DNA from: Desulforhabdus sp. TSK
Lineage (GTDB): Bacteria; Desulfobacterota; Syntrophobacteria; Syntrophobacterales; Syntrophobacteraceae
DNA length: 64,000 nucleotides
Assembly: GCF_022836495.1 (NCBI RefSeq)
Contig: NZ_BQXM01000021.1
Coordinates: 17,945 to 81,944, forward strand
Reading direction: 5' to 3'
Shown: piece by piece, positions 8,471-17,200 of the stretch
How the letters are laid out: every line of letters starts with the position of its first letter
Position numbering within the stretch: the stretch's first letter is position 1
The notes under the pieces: model-generated
Databases searched by the model: none
What the model was told of the DNA's origin: nothing
The model's input: the letters and a program-made list of their open reading frames with translations, nothing else
Program-made: the position numbers and the translations under genes

Positions 8471-8935
8471 ATGGGCGAGAAGGTACTCCTGAAAAAATAC
8501 CCCAACAGGCGTCTGTACAATACGCAAACGAGCAGCTATGTCACCCTCGGCCAGATCTCCGACCTCATCAAGGAGGGACGGCAGGTCCAGGTCGTGGATG
8601 CCAAGACGGATGAAGACGTCACCGCCTTCATCCTCACCCAGATCATCGTGGAAGAGGCAAGAAACAAGAATGCACTTCTCCCGTCCCCCCTTCTTCATCT
8701 GGTCATTTGCTACGGAGGGAATATCCTCAGCGAATTCTTCGAAAAATACCTGGAGCTCACCATCAAGAACTATCTGTCCTACAAGTCGAGCGTGGACGAG
8801 CAGTTCAAATTGTGGCTCGGTAAGGGGCTGGATTTTTCTAACTTCCCCCCCGGCGGCATTCCGCCCTTCATGTCCATGGATTCTTTGCTGGAGCTCTTTG
8901 CCCGTCGGCAAAAAAAACAGACGGAAAAAGAATGA
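8471..8935 (+). CDS. phaR: PHA synthesis repressor PhaR
   Basis: 154 aa. The amino end carries the PhaR/PHB DNA-binding signature KKYPNRRLYNTQTSSYVTL at residues 8-26, and a PHB-accumulation regulatory domain follows. PhaR binds both DNA and nascent PHA, and releases phasin promoters when granules appear. The divergent phasin gene supports autoregulated control of this cluster. The carboxyl end is lysine-rich. Confidence 0.93.
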   Translation: MGEKVLLKKYPNRRLYNTQTSSYVTLGQISDLIKEGRQVQVVDAKTDEDVTAFILTQIIVEEARNKNALLPSPLLHLVICYGGNILSEFFEKYLELTIKNYLSYKSSVDEQFKLWLGKGLDFSNFPPGGIPPFMSMDSLLELFARRQKKQTEKE

Positions 8936-9014
8936 CGAGAGTTCTCGTCCATGGCGGAGAGGCAACGCCGTGTGCCGGACTCGCGGGGGCTTCTCCGGCC
9001 GATGCTGCTGACTC

Positions 9015-9114
9015 AACCAACTTTCGTCATTCCGGCGAAAGCCGGAATCCAGGAAAATAAAGACTTTCTGGACCCCGGTTTTCACCGGGGTGACGTAAGT
9101 CAACACCATTGGCT
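9015..9114. repeat. Dispersed 100-bp palindromic repeat, copy A
   Basis: Two hairpins (TTCCGGCGAAAGCCGGAA and CCCCGGTTTTCACCGGGG) flanked by CGTCA and TGACG. A nearly identical copy lies at 45612-45712. Repeats of this family are common between genes in sulfate reducers. Spurious translations of it are a known source of false genes, so no gene is called here. Confidence 0.8.
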
Positions 9115-9206
9115 GCTCCGGCCCGGCAGTTCAGTGGGGGGCCAAGATCAACCGGTGCCGCCCTGCAGAGGCTGGGTGCTTCAGCCGATATCTTCTAAAC
9201 ATTCAC

Positions 9207-9247
9207 AACCCGTCATTCCGGCATGCTTCAAGCTGGAATGACGGGTT
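9207..9247. repeat. Short CGTCATTCC palindrome, possible bidirectional terminator
   Basis: A 13-bp perfect inverted repeat (AACCCGTCATTCC and complement) between convergent phaR and the zinc-ribbon gene. The left arm plus centre (CGTCATTCCGGCATGCTT) recurs near 60085. It belongs to the same repeat family and could stop transcription from both sides. Confidence 0.6.
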
Positions 9248-9298
9248 CGGTCATAGCCAGAAATCTTAAATTTATTTTGCCCTTTGTACTCCAAAGCC

Positions 9299-9493
9299 TC
9301 AGAGCACATTTCCAAGAAGGATGCGCTCCGTGCTTTCTCGAATATTCTGTGGCATCTCCTCAATTTTTTGAAAACAATCCGGGCACAGATAGATCATGTC
9401 AGCAGATTTGTAGATGACACCGTCGGGATGCTTTTCTCCACACAGGTCGCACTGGATCGCTTTATCTATCATTTTTTCATACATGTCCGTCAC
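9299..9493 (-). CDS. Small zinc-ribbon protein
   Basis: 64 aa with two CxxC pairs, CDLCGEKH at 15-22 and CPDCF about 20 residues later, the pattern of a small zinc-binding ribbon. The rest is helical. Its start lies 13 bp after the stop of the upstream universal stress protein gene, so the two are probably co-transcribed. The role is unknown. Confidence 0.65.
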   Translation of the reverse strand: MTDMYEKMIDKAIQCDLCGEKHPDGVIYKSADMIYLCPDCFQKIEEMPQNIRESTERILLGNVL

Positions 9494-9505
9494 CTTCTCT
9501 TGCTT

Positions 9506-10441
9506 TCAGTTGACCACCCAGAGCGCTGCCTTACTGGCCAGCTGAACAACTTTGTTGGTCACCCGCCCCATGTAAAAGTCTCCGACTTTCGAATGCCCCT
9601 TTCGTCCCACCACGATGGTCCCGTATTTTCCACTTGAGGCCTGAGCAATGATGGAGCCACTGCGCGTGGCCACTCCCGTGACTACTTTGGCTGTGATTTG
9701 ATCGTGCTTCATTCCTGCATTTTCAAGGATTTTAAAGGCATTCTCAAAGATGTTACGTGTGATGGCTTCTTCGGCGGCCTTTGCTTTTGAAGTGTCTTGA
9801 CCGAGAGCCTCGAGAAACTTTTCGTCCTGTTTGAGGATGCGGATGACCCGGAAAAGCGTGACCTCCACATTTGCGTTGCCCACCATGTTGCCGATATGCT
9901 CGACACCCCTCATGGAGCTCTCGGATGCATCCACGGCAACCAATATTTTGTTGCTCGGCTCTGTGGCTCCGACAAGCCACAAGGGAACGAACGTCAGGCT
10001 CTGGAGCAGCTTGCTGGCGATACTTCCAATGACGAGCCTGGTGATGGGATTGGTGCCCTGGCGCCCTGCTACCACCGCATCATAGCCACTTTGAGCCTCA
10101 CGGATGATGTCCCTGGCGATCCCCACTTCTTTCTCCTGGATCTTGATTTTCACCGCCTCAGAAGGGAATCCCCGCTCCGTCATGAGCCGACGCGCGTTTT
10201 CCATGTATTTTTCGATGGTATTTCTTTGCTCCGTGCGCCAGCGGGCGGCAATGTCCTGTCCATACCGGGAGGCAGGGTTTACCGCACTGTCCAGAAAATA
10301 ATCGGGCTCCTGACCCAGCACGCAGAAAAAGACCAACTCCGTGCTGTGAGGCGGCAGCACCTGCCCCAGGTAACGCACGGTGTTCAAAGCGTGCTCGGAC
10401 CCATCCAATGCTACGAGAATTCTTTTGTCCTTCGAATTCAT
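9506..10441 (-). CDS. Tandem universal stress protein
   Basis: 311 aa with two UspA domains, about residues 5-150 and 160-311. Each has the ATP-binding pattern G-x2-G-x9-G: GRQGTNPITRLVIGS in the first and GRKGHSKVGDFYMGR in the second, so ATP binding is likely. The start MNSKDKRILVALDGSEHA at 10441 matches where the fold begins; the open frame upstream to 10603 is not family-like. Such proteins respond to starvation and redox stress; the trigger is not readable here. Confidence 0.88.
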   Translation of the reverse strand: MNSKDKRILVALDGSEHALNTVRYLGQVLPPHSTELVFFCVLGQEPDYFLDSAVNPASRYGQDIAARWRTEQRNTIEKYMENARRLMTERGFPSEAVKIKIQEKEVGIARDIIREAQSGYDAVVAGRQGTNPITRLVIGSIASKLLQSLTFVPLWLVGATEPSNKILVAVDASESSMRGVEHIGNMVGNANVEVTLFRVIRILKQDEKFLEALGQDTSKAKAAEEAITRNIFENAFKILENAGMKHDQITAKVVTGVATRSGSIIAQASSGKYGTIVVGRKGHSKVGDFYMGRVTNKVVQLASKAALWVVN

Positions 10442-10652
10442 TGTCTTAACGCTCCCTATGCTGAAGTATTGGTGCTTCAGTTTCTCAAGGATGTACAATG
10501 CCAAGGCCTGCGCATTGCCGTTGCTTCCAGTACGGGACGAGAAGGCTGTCCGTTGGATGGCTTCCCGTGAAGAGGGTTCACTTCCGGGAGATCGAAAGCC
10601 CATGGCGTGGGCTTCAGGCCCATCGCTATCACTGAGACAAAGGATTCGGTGA

Positions 10653-10901
10653 CTTCAACACATCGAGCGTACTTTTGGTGCTCTTGCCTCCCGGGGAGAG
10701 GAGCTCACCCCGATTGCGGCCTTACTCGATGCGCCTGGAGATGCTCTGAATGCAGGTATTGAGAATTTGCTCTTTGAGTATATTCGGTTAGCACCTGACA
10801 AAAATGCTGTCAAGAACATTTACACGCCCATTGCATCCTCCGATACCGCGTGGGGATCAAATTGCAGAACCTGCCACTGGGAAAATGGATTCTTCTCGTG
10901 A
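10653..10901 (+). pseudogene. Possible gene remnant with a CxxCH motif
   Basis: An 82-codon frame open from one stop to the next but lacking ATG or GTG. It contains ELTPIAALLDAPGDALNAGI and near its end NCRTCHWENG, a heme-binding-like CxxCH. Residue use looks coding-like. It may be the tail of a decayed c-type cytochrome gene, or chance. It lies in a 513-bp gap (10442-10954) that otherwise shows nothing I can name. Confidence 0.25.
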
Positions 10902-10954
10902 TCAGGGGGCATGCGCCCTGCCAACAGGTGGGAAAAAACTCTCATGGTAAGGCG

Positions 10955-12250
10955 CTACGACTTGGACCATTCCCCCGATTCATGGGTGAAAAGGTAGGCG
11001 ACGCCTGCTGCGGCAACGCCGAGGAAAGTCAGGAAAAACGAAGCCTGATAACCATCCAGCCCCGCCTGTCGCCCTGACGCGAGATGATCCAAAATCCATC
11101 CCATGAAATGGATGTAAACCCCCACACCGAGCATGGTGAAGAAGTTGATGCCCGTGAGAGCCATACCGGACATTTCCAACGGCATGATCCCCTTGATATG
11201 GGCATACATGACATTGCCGAATCCGGCAAAGAGCCCGAAGCAAAAAAAGACACCTGTCAGCATCAGCTTATGGGAACCGCCGCAGTAGAGTGTCAGGGCC
11301 AGTTCTGAAAGGGCCATTCCACCCAGCCCCATCAGTACGATCTGTTTGCGCGAGGAGAGTACCCTGTCGGATAACCAGCCGCCCATGCTGCATCCGATGA
11401 CGTATCCGATATTGGACAGCATGATGATGTTTCCGGCTGCCACCGGTGTAAAATGGAGCATTTCGATCATGTATGGGCCGGCCCAGAGAGCTTGGACAGC
11501 CATGAAGGTGCCGTATCGAAAAAACGTTCCGCATGAAATGAGCCAGTAGTCGGGCTTTTTGAGTATGAATCGGATATTGGCGGTCAGCTTCGCAGCCTTC
11601 GGCATGCCGTTATCGGTCTTGGCTGCCGCGCCGGGGCCGTCTTGAATGGCCAGGTAGAAAACGGCCGCAAGCAGGGTGGTCAGTCCGCTGAAAGTGATGA
11701 ATGACCACCTCCAGCCCATGATTTCCACAAGCAGTGCAAGGGGTGTCGTTGCGGCAAGGGCGCCCAGAGTCCCTGCCCCAACCAAGAGGCCTGATAATGT
11801 GGCGAACTCCCCCGGTGAGAACCATTGCGTGAAAAGCTTCAGAGGTCCCATGAGATTTGCGGCCATTCCCACGCCCATGAGGACCCGGCCGGCCAGCCCA
11901 CCGTACAAGCCTGAAGAGAGCGCGAAAAAAAGGGACCCGACAGACGAGAGCAGGGTCAGGAACGTGATGATGATTCGGGCTCCCAGGCGATCCAGGAAGA
12001 GCGCGAGTGGTATTTGCGCGCAGGCGAAGGCATAGAAGAATGCGGCGCTCAAAAGCCCCAGGCTTTCAGGGGTGAGAGACAAATCACGCTGGAGCTCCGG
12101 GGCGATGATCGCATTGGAGGCCCGATAAAACTGTGACAGAAAAAAGACCGCCGCACACAGCGAGAAAAGCACTCGGCGCTGGAGGGCCAAACCATCGCAC
12201 GAAGCAACTTCGTCTGCAGTCATCTTCCTTGCCATCAAAGCCTTCAACAA
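10955..12250 (-). CDS. MFS transporter
   Basis: 431 aa with about twelve hydrophobic segments in the 6+6 major facilitator pattern. DRLGARIIIT between segments 2 and 3 is the family's motif A, with its repeat (GWLSDRVLSSRK) between segments 8 and 9. The closest general type is the anion:cation symporter/sugar-phosphate group, but the substrate is not readable. It lies about 100 bp after the octaheme cytochrome gene in the same direction, so an anion (nitrite, sulfite or an organic acid) linked to that cytochrome is possible but unproven. Confidence 0.8.
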   Translation of the reverse strand: MLKALMARKMTADEVASCDGLALQRRVLFSLCAAVFFLSQFYRASNAIIAPELQRDLSLTPESLGLLSAAFFYAFACAQIPLALFLDRLGARIIITFLTLLSSVGSLFFALSSGLYGGLAGRVLMGVGMAANLMGPLKLFTQWFSPGEFATLSGLLVGAGTLGALAATTPLALLVEIMGWRWSFITFSGLTTLLAAVFYLAIQDGPGAAAKTDNGMPKAAKLTANIRFILKKPDYWLISCGTFFRYGTFMAVQALWAGPYMIEMLHFTPVAAGNIIMLSNIGYVIGCSMGGWLSDRVLSSRKQIVLMGLGGMALSELALTLYCGGSHKLMLTGVFFCFGLFAGFGNVMYAHIKGIMPLEMSGMALTGINFFTMLGVGVYIHFMGWILDHLASGRQAGLDGYQASFFLTFLGVAAAGVAYLFTHESGEWSKS

Positions 12251-12352
12251 CCTTCATCCTCATCAATGCCGTGAGGGCCGCACACGGCGTTTGCGTCCCA
12301 AAAACATTTCAACTTCCCCATGTCTGCAGCCTTGCAGATTCGCCGATGCCGA

Positions 12353-13861
12353 CTATTTCGCTGAGGGCTTTCCTTTCGCCGGCTTCCTCTGGTTGAGCCA
12401 GTCCTCCAGCTGCCGCACGGTTTTGGAAAGGTGATAGCGGCCATCGGCGAACACCCCGTAGTCGCCTCCACCCCCCATGGCGGATGCAAACCGGATGGTG
12501 TTGGCGTAGAAGAGCCACGAGTCGCTCCAGACCCGCTCGATGTACTCATCGAAGGGGCTTCCCCCCTTCTGGTGGTTTGTGGCCAGCCCCAGCTGCCAGA
12601 TATCCGTCATGATCCGGGTCCCCGCCAGGATTGCCGTGTTGCTTTCGCCGATAGTGTTCACAAACCTTTCCCAGTGGCCGTCCACCCAGGACTGGTGGTG
12701 GCAGGACAGGCAACTCGCCTGCATGGTCTTCTTCACGGCGGCGCGCTCCTTCTCATCGTAGAGGAACTTGTCCGCGCTGCCCCCGGCGAAGTCCGTGGGA
12801 AGCGGCAGGCCGTCCTTGTTGCGAATGACGGAGGTATCGGGCTCCCTGGGATGCGAATGGGCGTAGATCAGTCCGAAGATGCGATAGGGGAGGCGGTCTT
12901 TCACCTCGTGGCTGCGCTTGACGACGACTTTTCCCTCGGTGTCCGTCAGCAGGCTCATGTGGCAGGCGGCGCACGTGGGGGCGGTGAAATCCTTTCCCAC
13001 TGTCCAGGGGACGTTGGTGAAATTCCATCCGCTGTTCTTGCTGGAAAAGATGTTCCCGTGCTTGCTCGCTTCATAGACCTTACTGGCGGGCACATCGGGT
13101 CCTACGTGGCATTCCCTGCAGGTGTACGGCTTGCGGGCCATTTCGATGGAGAATTCGTGGCGGGTGTGGCAGGCAGCGCATGACCCCCGGCTGCCGTCCA
13201 GGTTGATGCGACCGACCCCCTGGTTGGGCCACCCCGAAATGACGGGAAAGGTCATCTCTCCCATGTCGGTCTCACGCGTCACGGAGCCTGTCACCTCGAG
13301 CTTCGTTCCATGGCAGTAGAGACAGGATTCAGCCTCGGTGTGAGCGTTGGCGGGCTTGGTGGCGACCTTCCCCTTGTCGAACAGGGGTGTGTCATTGATG
13401 GCGCCCATGAGTGTCTTGTAGAGGCTGTTGTTCACCAGGATGCCGTGGGCGTGGGCCATGAGGTTTTTGTCGAACTGCCCGGCTTCTTCGACGTGGCAGG
13501 TGGCGCAGTCTTTGGGGCTCACCACGACGTGGATCGATGTCCCATTGTGGTCGAAGGTGTCCTTATGGGATGATCCATTGAGGGAATGGCACTCGGCACA
13601 CCCCAGAGAAACGTTTTTCAGGTCTTCGGGAATATTCTGCCCCGTGATCTTGCGGGCAAGGCCTTCGACGGCAAGGGCCTCGGCGGGGGTGGTCGCCGCA
13701 TGACGGGTCTTTTTCCATCCTTCCACAATGCCCGGGTGAATGGTGGCATGGCACCCCAGGCATTCTTCGGTGGCAGGGCTGATTTTCGATTCAGCCCGGG
13801 CGCCGGTAAACCCGAGCCCCACGCAGGCAATCGCCAGAGTGATGACAAATATCCGTCTCAT
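12353..13861 (-). CDS. Octaheme c-type cytochrome, HAO-related
   Basis: 502 aa, with a signal peptide ending near GARA (about residue 24), so periplasmic. Eight CxxCH motifs are visible in order: CLGCH, CAECH, CATCH, CLYCH, CAACH, CRECH, CAACH and CLSCH. The layout, starting CLGCHATIHPGIVEGWKKTR, fits the hydroxylamine oxidoreductase-like octaheme family. In anaerobes these usually work as nitrite, hydroxylamine or sulfite reductases, or electron carriers. Whether the HAO crosslinking tyrosine is present cannot be judged without alignment. No quinol dehydrogenase partner is adjacent. Confidence 0.82.
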   Translation of the reverse strand: MRRIFVITLAIACVGLGFTGARAESKISPATEECLGCHATIHPGIVEGWKKTRHAATTPAEALAVEGLARKITGQNIPEDLKNVSLGCAECHSLNGSSHKDTFDHNGTSIHVVVSPKDCATCHVEEAGQFDKNLMAHAHGILVNNSLYKTLMGAINDTPLFDKGKVATKPANAHTEAESCLYCHGTKLEVTGSVTRETDMGEMTFPVISGWPNQGVGRINLDGSRGSCAACHTRHEFSIEMARKPYTCRECHVGPDVPASKVYEASKHGNIFSSKNSGWNFTNVPWTVGKDFTAPTCAACHMSLLTDTEGKVVVKRSHEVKDRLPYRIFGLIYAHSHPREPDTSVIRNKDGLPLPTDFAGGSADKFLYDEKERAAVKKTMQASCLSCHHQSWVDGHWERFVNTIGESNTAILAGTRIMTDIWQLGLATNHQKGGSPFDEYIERVWSDSWLFYANTIRFASAMGGGGDYGVFADGRYHLSKTVRQLEDWLNQRKPAKGKPSAK

Positions 13862-14202
13862 GAACGCTCTCCCCCTCTTGAATTCAGATCATTCACCGGA
13901 AGGTCTTCGACCAAACAGGCAATATAGGCGGGAACATAATAGACGCAAAGATACAGAGATTCAACGGCGGCGCCATCTTTCACTGCGGTGTGGGGACGCT
14001 TTAACCCTGTTTCTCATGCAAATGTATTCGATTGCGCCGGGGATATGAAAAAGATATTCAGACGGCGACAGTGCCAGACTCGATCACCCTTTTTGTCAAT
14101 CCTGTTCGAAACTGAAAGACACCAAAATGCGGATACGGAGCTTGCCTTTGAATGATACAAAGTGTGTCAGGGTAATCCCCGTCTGTGGTCAATATCTTCC
14201 GT
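13862..14202. other. Intergenic region upstream of the cytochrome gene
   Basis: 341 bp between the stop of the giant membrane protein gene and the cytochrome start, both on minus. No repeat or small gene recognised. It should contain the cytochrome promoter. Confidence 0.4.
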
Positions 14203-17200
14203 CTATGTCCAGGATTCCAGGTCTGTCCGGAAAATGCGGATGTGTCTCAGGATGCGTTCACGCTGCAGATTGAACCAGATCATGCCTCCCGTTATGGCCG
14301 CCCCCAAAGCCAGCAGAAACATGGCTTTGGGGAGTCTTTGCTCAGGAAACAGGAGAATCAGCTGGCCCAGAATGTTGAAGACCAGGAACACGACGCCACT
14401 GTAAAGGAAGGCACGGGTGCGGAAGGCAATGCCCAGGATGATGCCGATGAGGCTCAGAATCACTGCAACGACGAAGATCATGAAATCACCTCTCAGGAAA
14501 ACATCCATGGAGGCGGAGGCGTAGAGGATGCTCGTTGCAGCAAGCCTCGCACTGTTCAGCACGCTACGCTTGAGCTCCTTTCTGTGCAGATGAAGGAGCA
14601 GCAGCACACTGACGGCGGCCGGCGCGACGTAAAGCTGGAGGGCCTGACTGCTCTTCACCAGGCCTGGTATCCAAAGATAGACGGCAGCGTTGAAGGACAG
14701 AATCCCCAGGTAGAGGGGAACAGGTCTCCTGGTTTCACGGCATGTGAGCAGATAAAGCGCTCCGATGGACATGAGTGCTCCTGCGGCTTGAGCCGATTCC
14801 AACTGCAGAGGGACCGTTATCAATGCAAGGGCGGGCAAGAGCAGCACAACGTGGAGGAGCGGTTTGCACGAGGTGATTCTGTGGATCACGAACAAGACAT
14901 AGGCGGAAGCCATGATAGCAGCCGTATCCCAGATGCCTGGCGGCGACAGTCCCAGGACGGTCAAGCGGATATACAGCCCGACAGCGCCGCCGAATGCCGT
15001 CGTTCTATACACCCATATCGCCTGATTGGACTTCCATGCCCGTTGGAGGCCAAGCAGCAGGAGCAGGAGGGCGGCAGCGAGGGCCGCGGCAGAATCTCCC
15101 ACGCTGCCCATCAATGGCTGGGGCCGGCTTTTGCCGGCAAGGACCTCTAAAAGAGCGATTCCATGCAGAATCCACTCCACCAATGCAAGCAGAGCAAGAG
15201 TCGGCCAGGCTTGGGAATACAACAGAGCGATTTCCCTCGATGCAAAATTCCACAACGCGCTCTGAGCACTCAAGAGGGCTCTCTTTTCCAAATAATGCTG
15301 CAACCGCTCACCACTCACCGCCAGGAACAGGGCCAGGAATGCCGCCTGCAGGGCGTACCAGGGTGCCAGGAGTGCCGCCTGGGGGAGGGGAACCCACAAG
15401 AGGGGCCAGCAATGGAGGAGGGCGAGCAGCATTACCATGGAGACGAGCAGCCAGAGTCTATTCTGTCGCACCAGGCCATGGATAGCCGAGAGGGCAGCCA
15501 GGAGAGACAGGGTGAGGAGCCATTGGAGGGGCGGGTTCAAGGGGGTAAGGAGTAAGGTTATGATGGCGGCATTGAGACTCGGGGCAATCCATACCGAAAG
15601 AGCCTGGCGCAGGGGTGCCGCAGCCTCGCCTCCCCAGGAGTTATTCTCCCATGCGGAATGAACGAACATTAGCATTGCACTCCACAATGCGAGGAAGAGG
15701 GGGAGGTGCACGAGGTGGGAGGGGCTCTCCAGCCAACTGCTCATGAGAGTGAAGAGCAGCGACGAAAGGATGGCGTGACGTTGCCATGGGGCTTGGTGCA
15801 GTCGCCAGAGGTGCAGGAAGGAGAGGGTGATGAGTGTCCCCGTGAAAAAGGTCCAGGACCATTGGCTCAAGGAGAAAAAGTGATGAAGCCTCGAGAGGCT
15901 TTCCACTTTCATGAGGATCATTTGAAGCAGGAAAAAAGAGAGAAAGCCGGACACACTCATGAGAAGCGGTGTGCCGAGGTCATGGAATCGCAAGCCCCAT
16001 CGGACGGATAGCTCCTGCCCGTGCGTTCTCCACAATGGCACAGCTCGCAGGAGTCCATTGGCCCAAAGCAGATTGAGGGCAACACCGGAGGCGGAACAGA
16101 GCAGGATGCACTCAAACAAACCCAGCAGGGTCCGGGTTTCCAGGGGAGCCATCGCAGCCGCAAAGAACGCCGGACCCGTGAATGCCAGAGAAAGCGATCC
16201 AAAATACGCGAAACCCCTCCATGGGCTGTTGCGCAGCATCAGGTAAGAATAGACTGCAGCCGCACCTCCATATCCCCCCCAGGAAAGGGAAGTGAAGAGA
16301 GTGCTGGGATCGAGGCAACGGCTGACCACGCCGAAGCTGACTGCAGCCAGTCCCATCCATGGCCAGAGGTCGGGAGCCACGGCCCAATGCGGCCAACGTT
16401 CATTCCAGCGGGGAAGGGCGAAGTTACCGGCACCCCAGAGCATATAACCAAACGGAAGCGCCGTGACGCTCCCCCACTGCCTCGTTCCAACAAACGGGAG
16501 GGTGCTCAGCGTAATCATGGTGAGAAGCAACGGGACGGCGATGCCTCGAATGATGGCTGGGCGGGGCAGGGGACTCAGCAATGGGAAAAGGCAAAGCGTG
16601 AGGGTGAAGAAGGTCAGCGGCAGGAAAACGTTTTGCTGCAGAGGCGCAGCTGCAAGCAAAATGGAGGCGCTCAGCATGGCCCATGAGCATGTCAGCAGGG
16701 AAGACAGCCTTAATGGCTGATGGTAGAGTTTTGCCCCATGTGGATTGATGTGGAGCCTTTCGGCTAGAATCGCCAAACTCAGTCCAAACAGCGACAAAGT
16801 GAGCCATCGATCCGAAACTGCAGAGCTTCCCGGCAGCAGTGTGAAGGGGAGTCCGGGATGCAGCAACGTGCCCTCTATCCATAACCCTGTGAAAACGGTG
16901 AGCAGGATACCCATGAGGTTGAGCCATGGCCGGGCCAGTGCATGACCTGCCATGAACAGGCCAGCAGTGGAGAGGATCAAGACAAGGATGGGAAGAAGAG
17001 CGGTCGGCATGACAGGTTCCAACCAGATCAGAGCGATCTGCTGGACAGCGGCGCACATGGCCAGCAGCGTGGCCGTGATTCTCAGGGGCATTCGGTACAG
17101 CGCCTCATGAAGACCCACCCCGGCAGCATCCTTGCGCTTCGCCTCGCACTCCAGCCAATAAGCGGTCCCATGCATGCAGAGAGCGACCAGTGCCAGGAGC

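Noticed and set aside
8396..9109. A 237-codon minus-strand frame covering phaR and the repeat
   Set aside because: It is opposite phaR, and its first part (FLDSGFRRNDE) is a translation of the dispersed repeat.
14185..15150. A 321-codon plus-strand frame opposite the giant membrane protein
   Set aside because: Antisense shadow: Gln/Glu/His-rich with no motif, as expected opposite hydrophobic codons.
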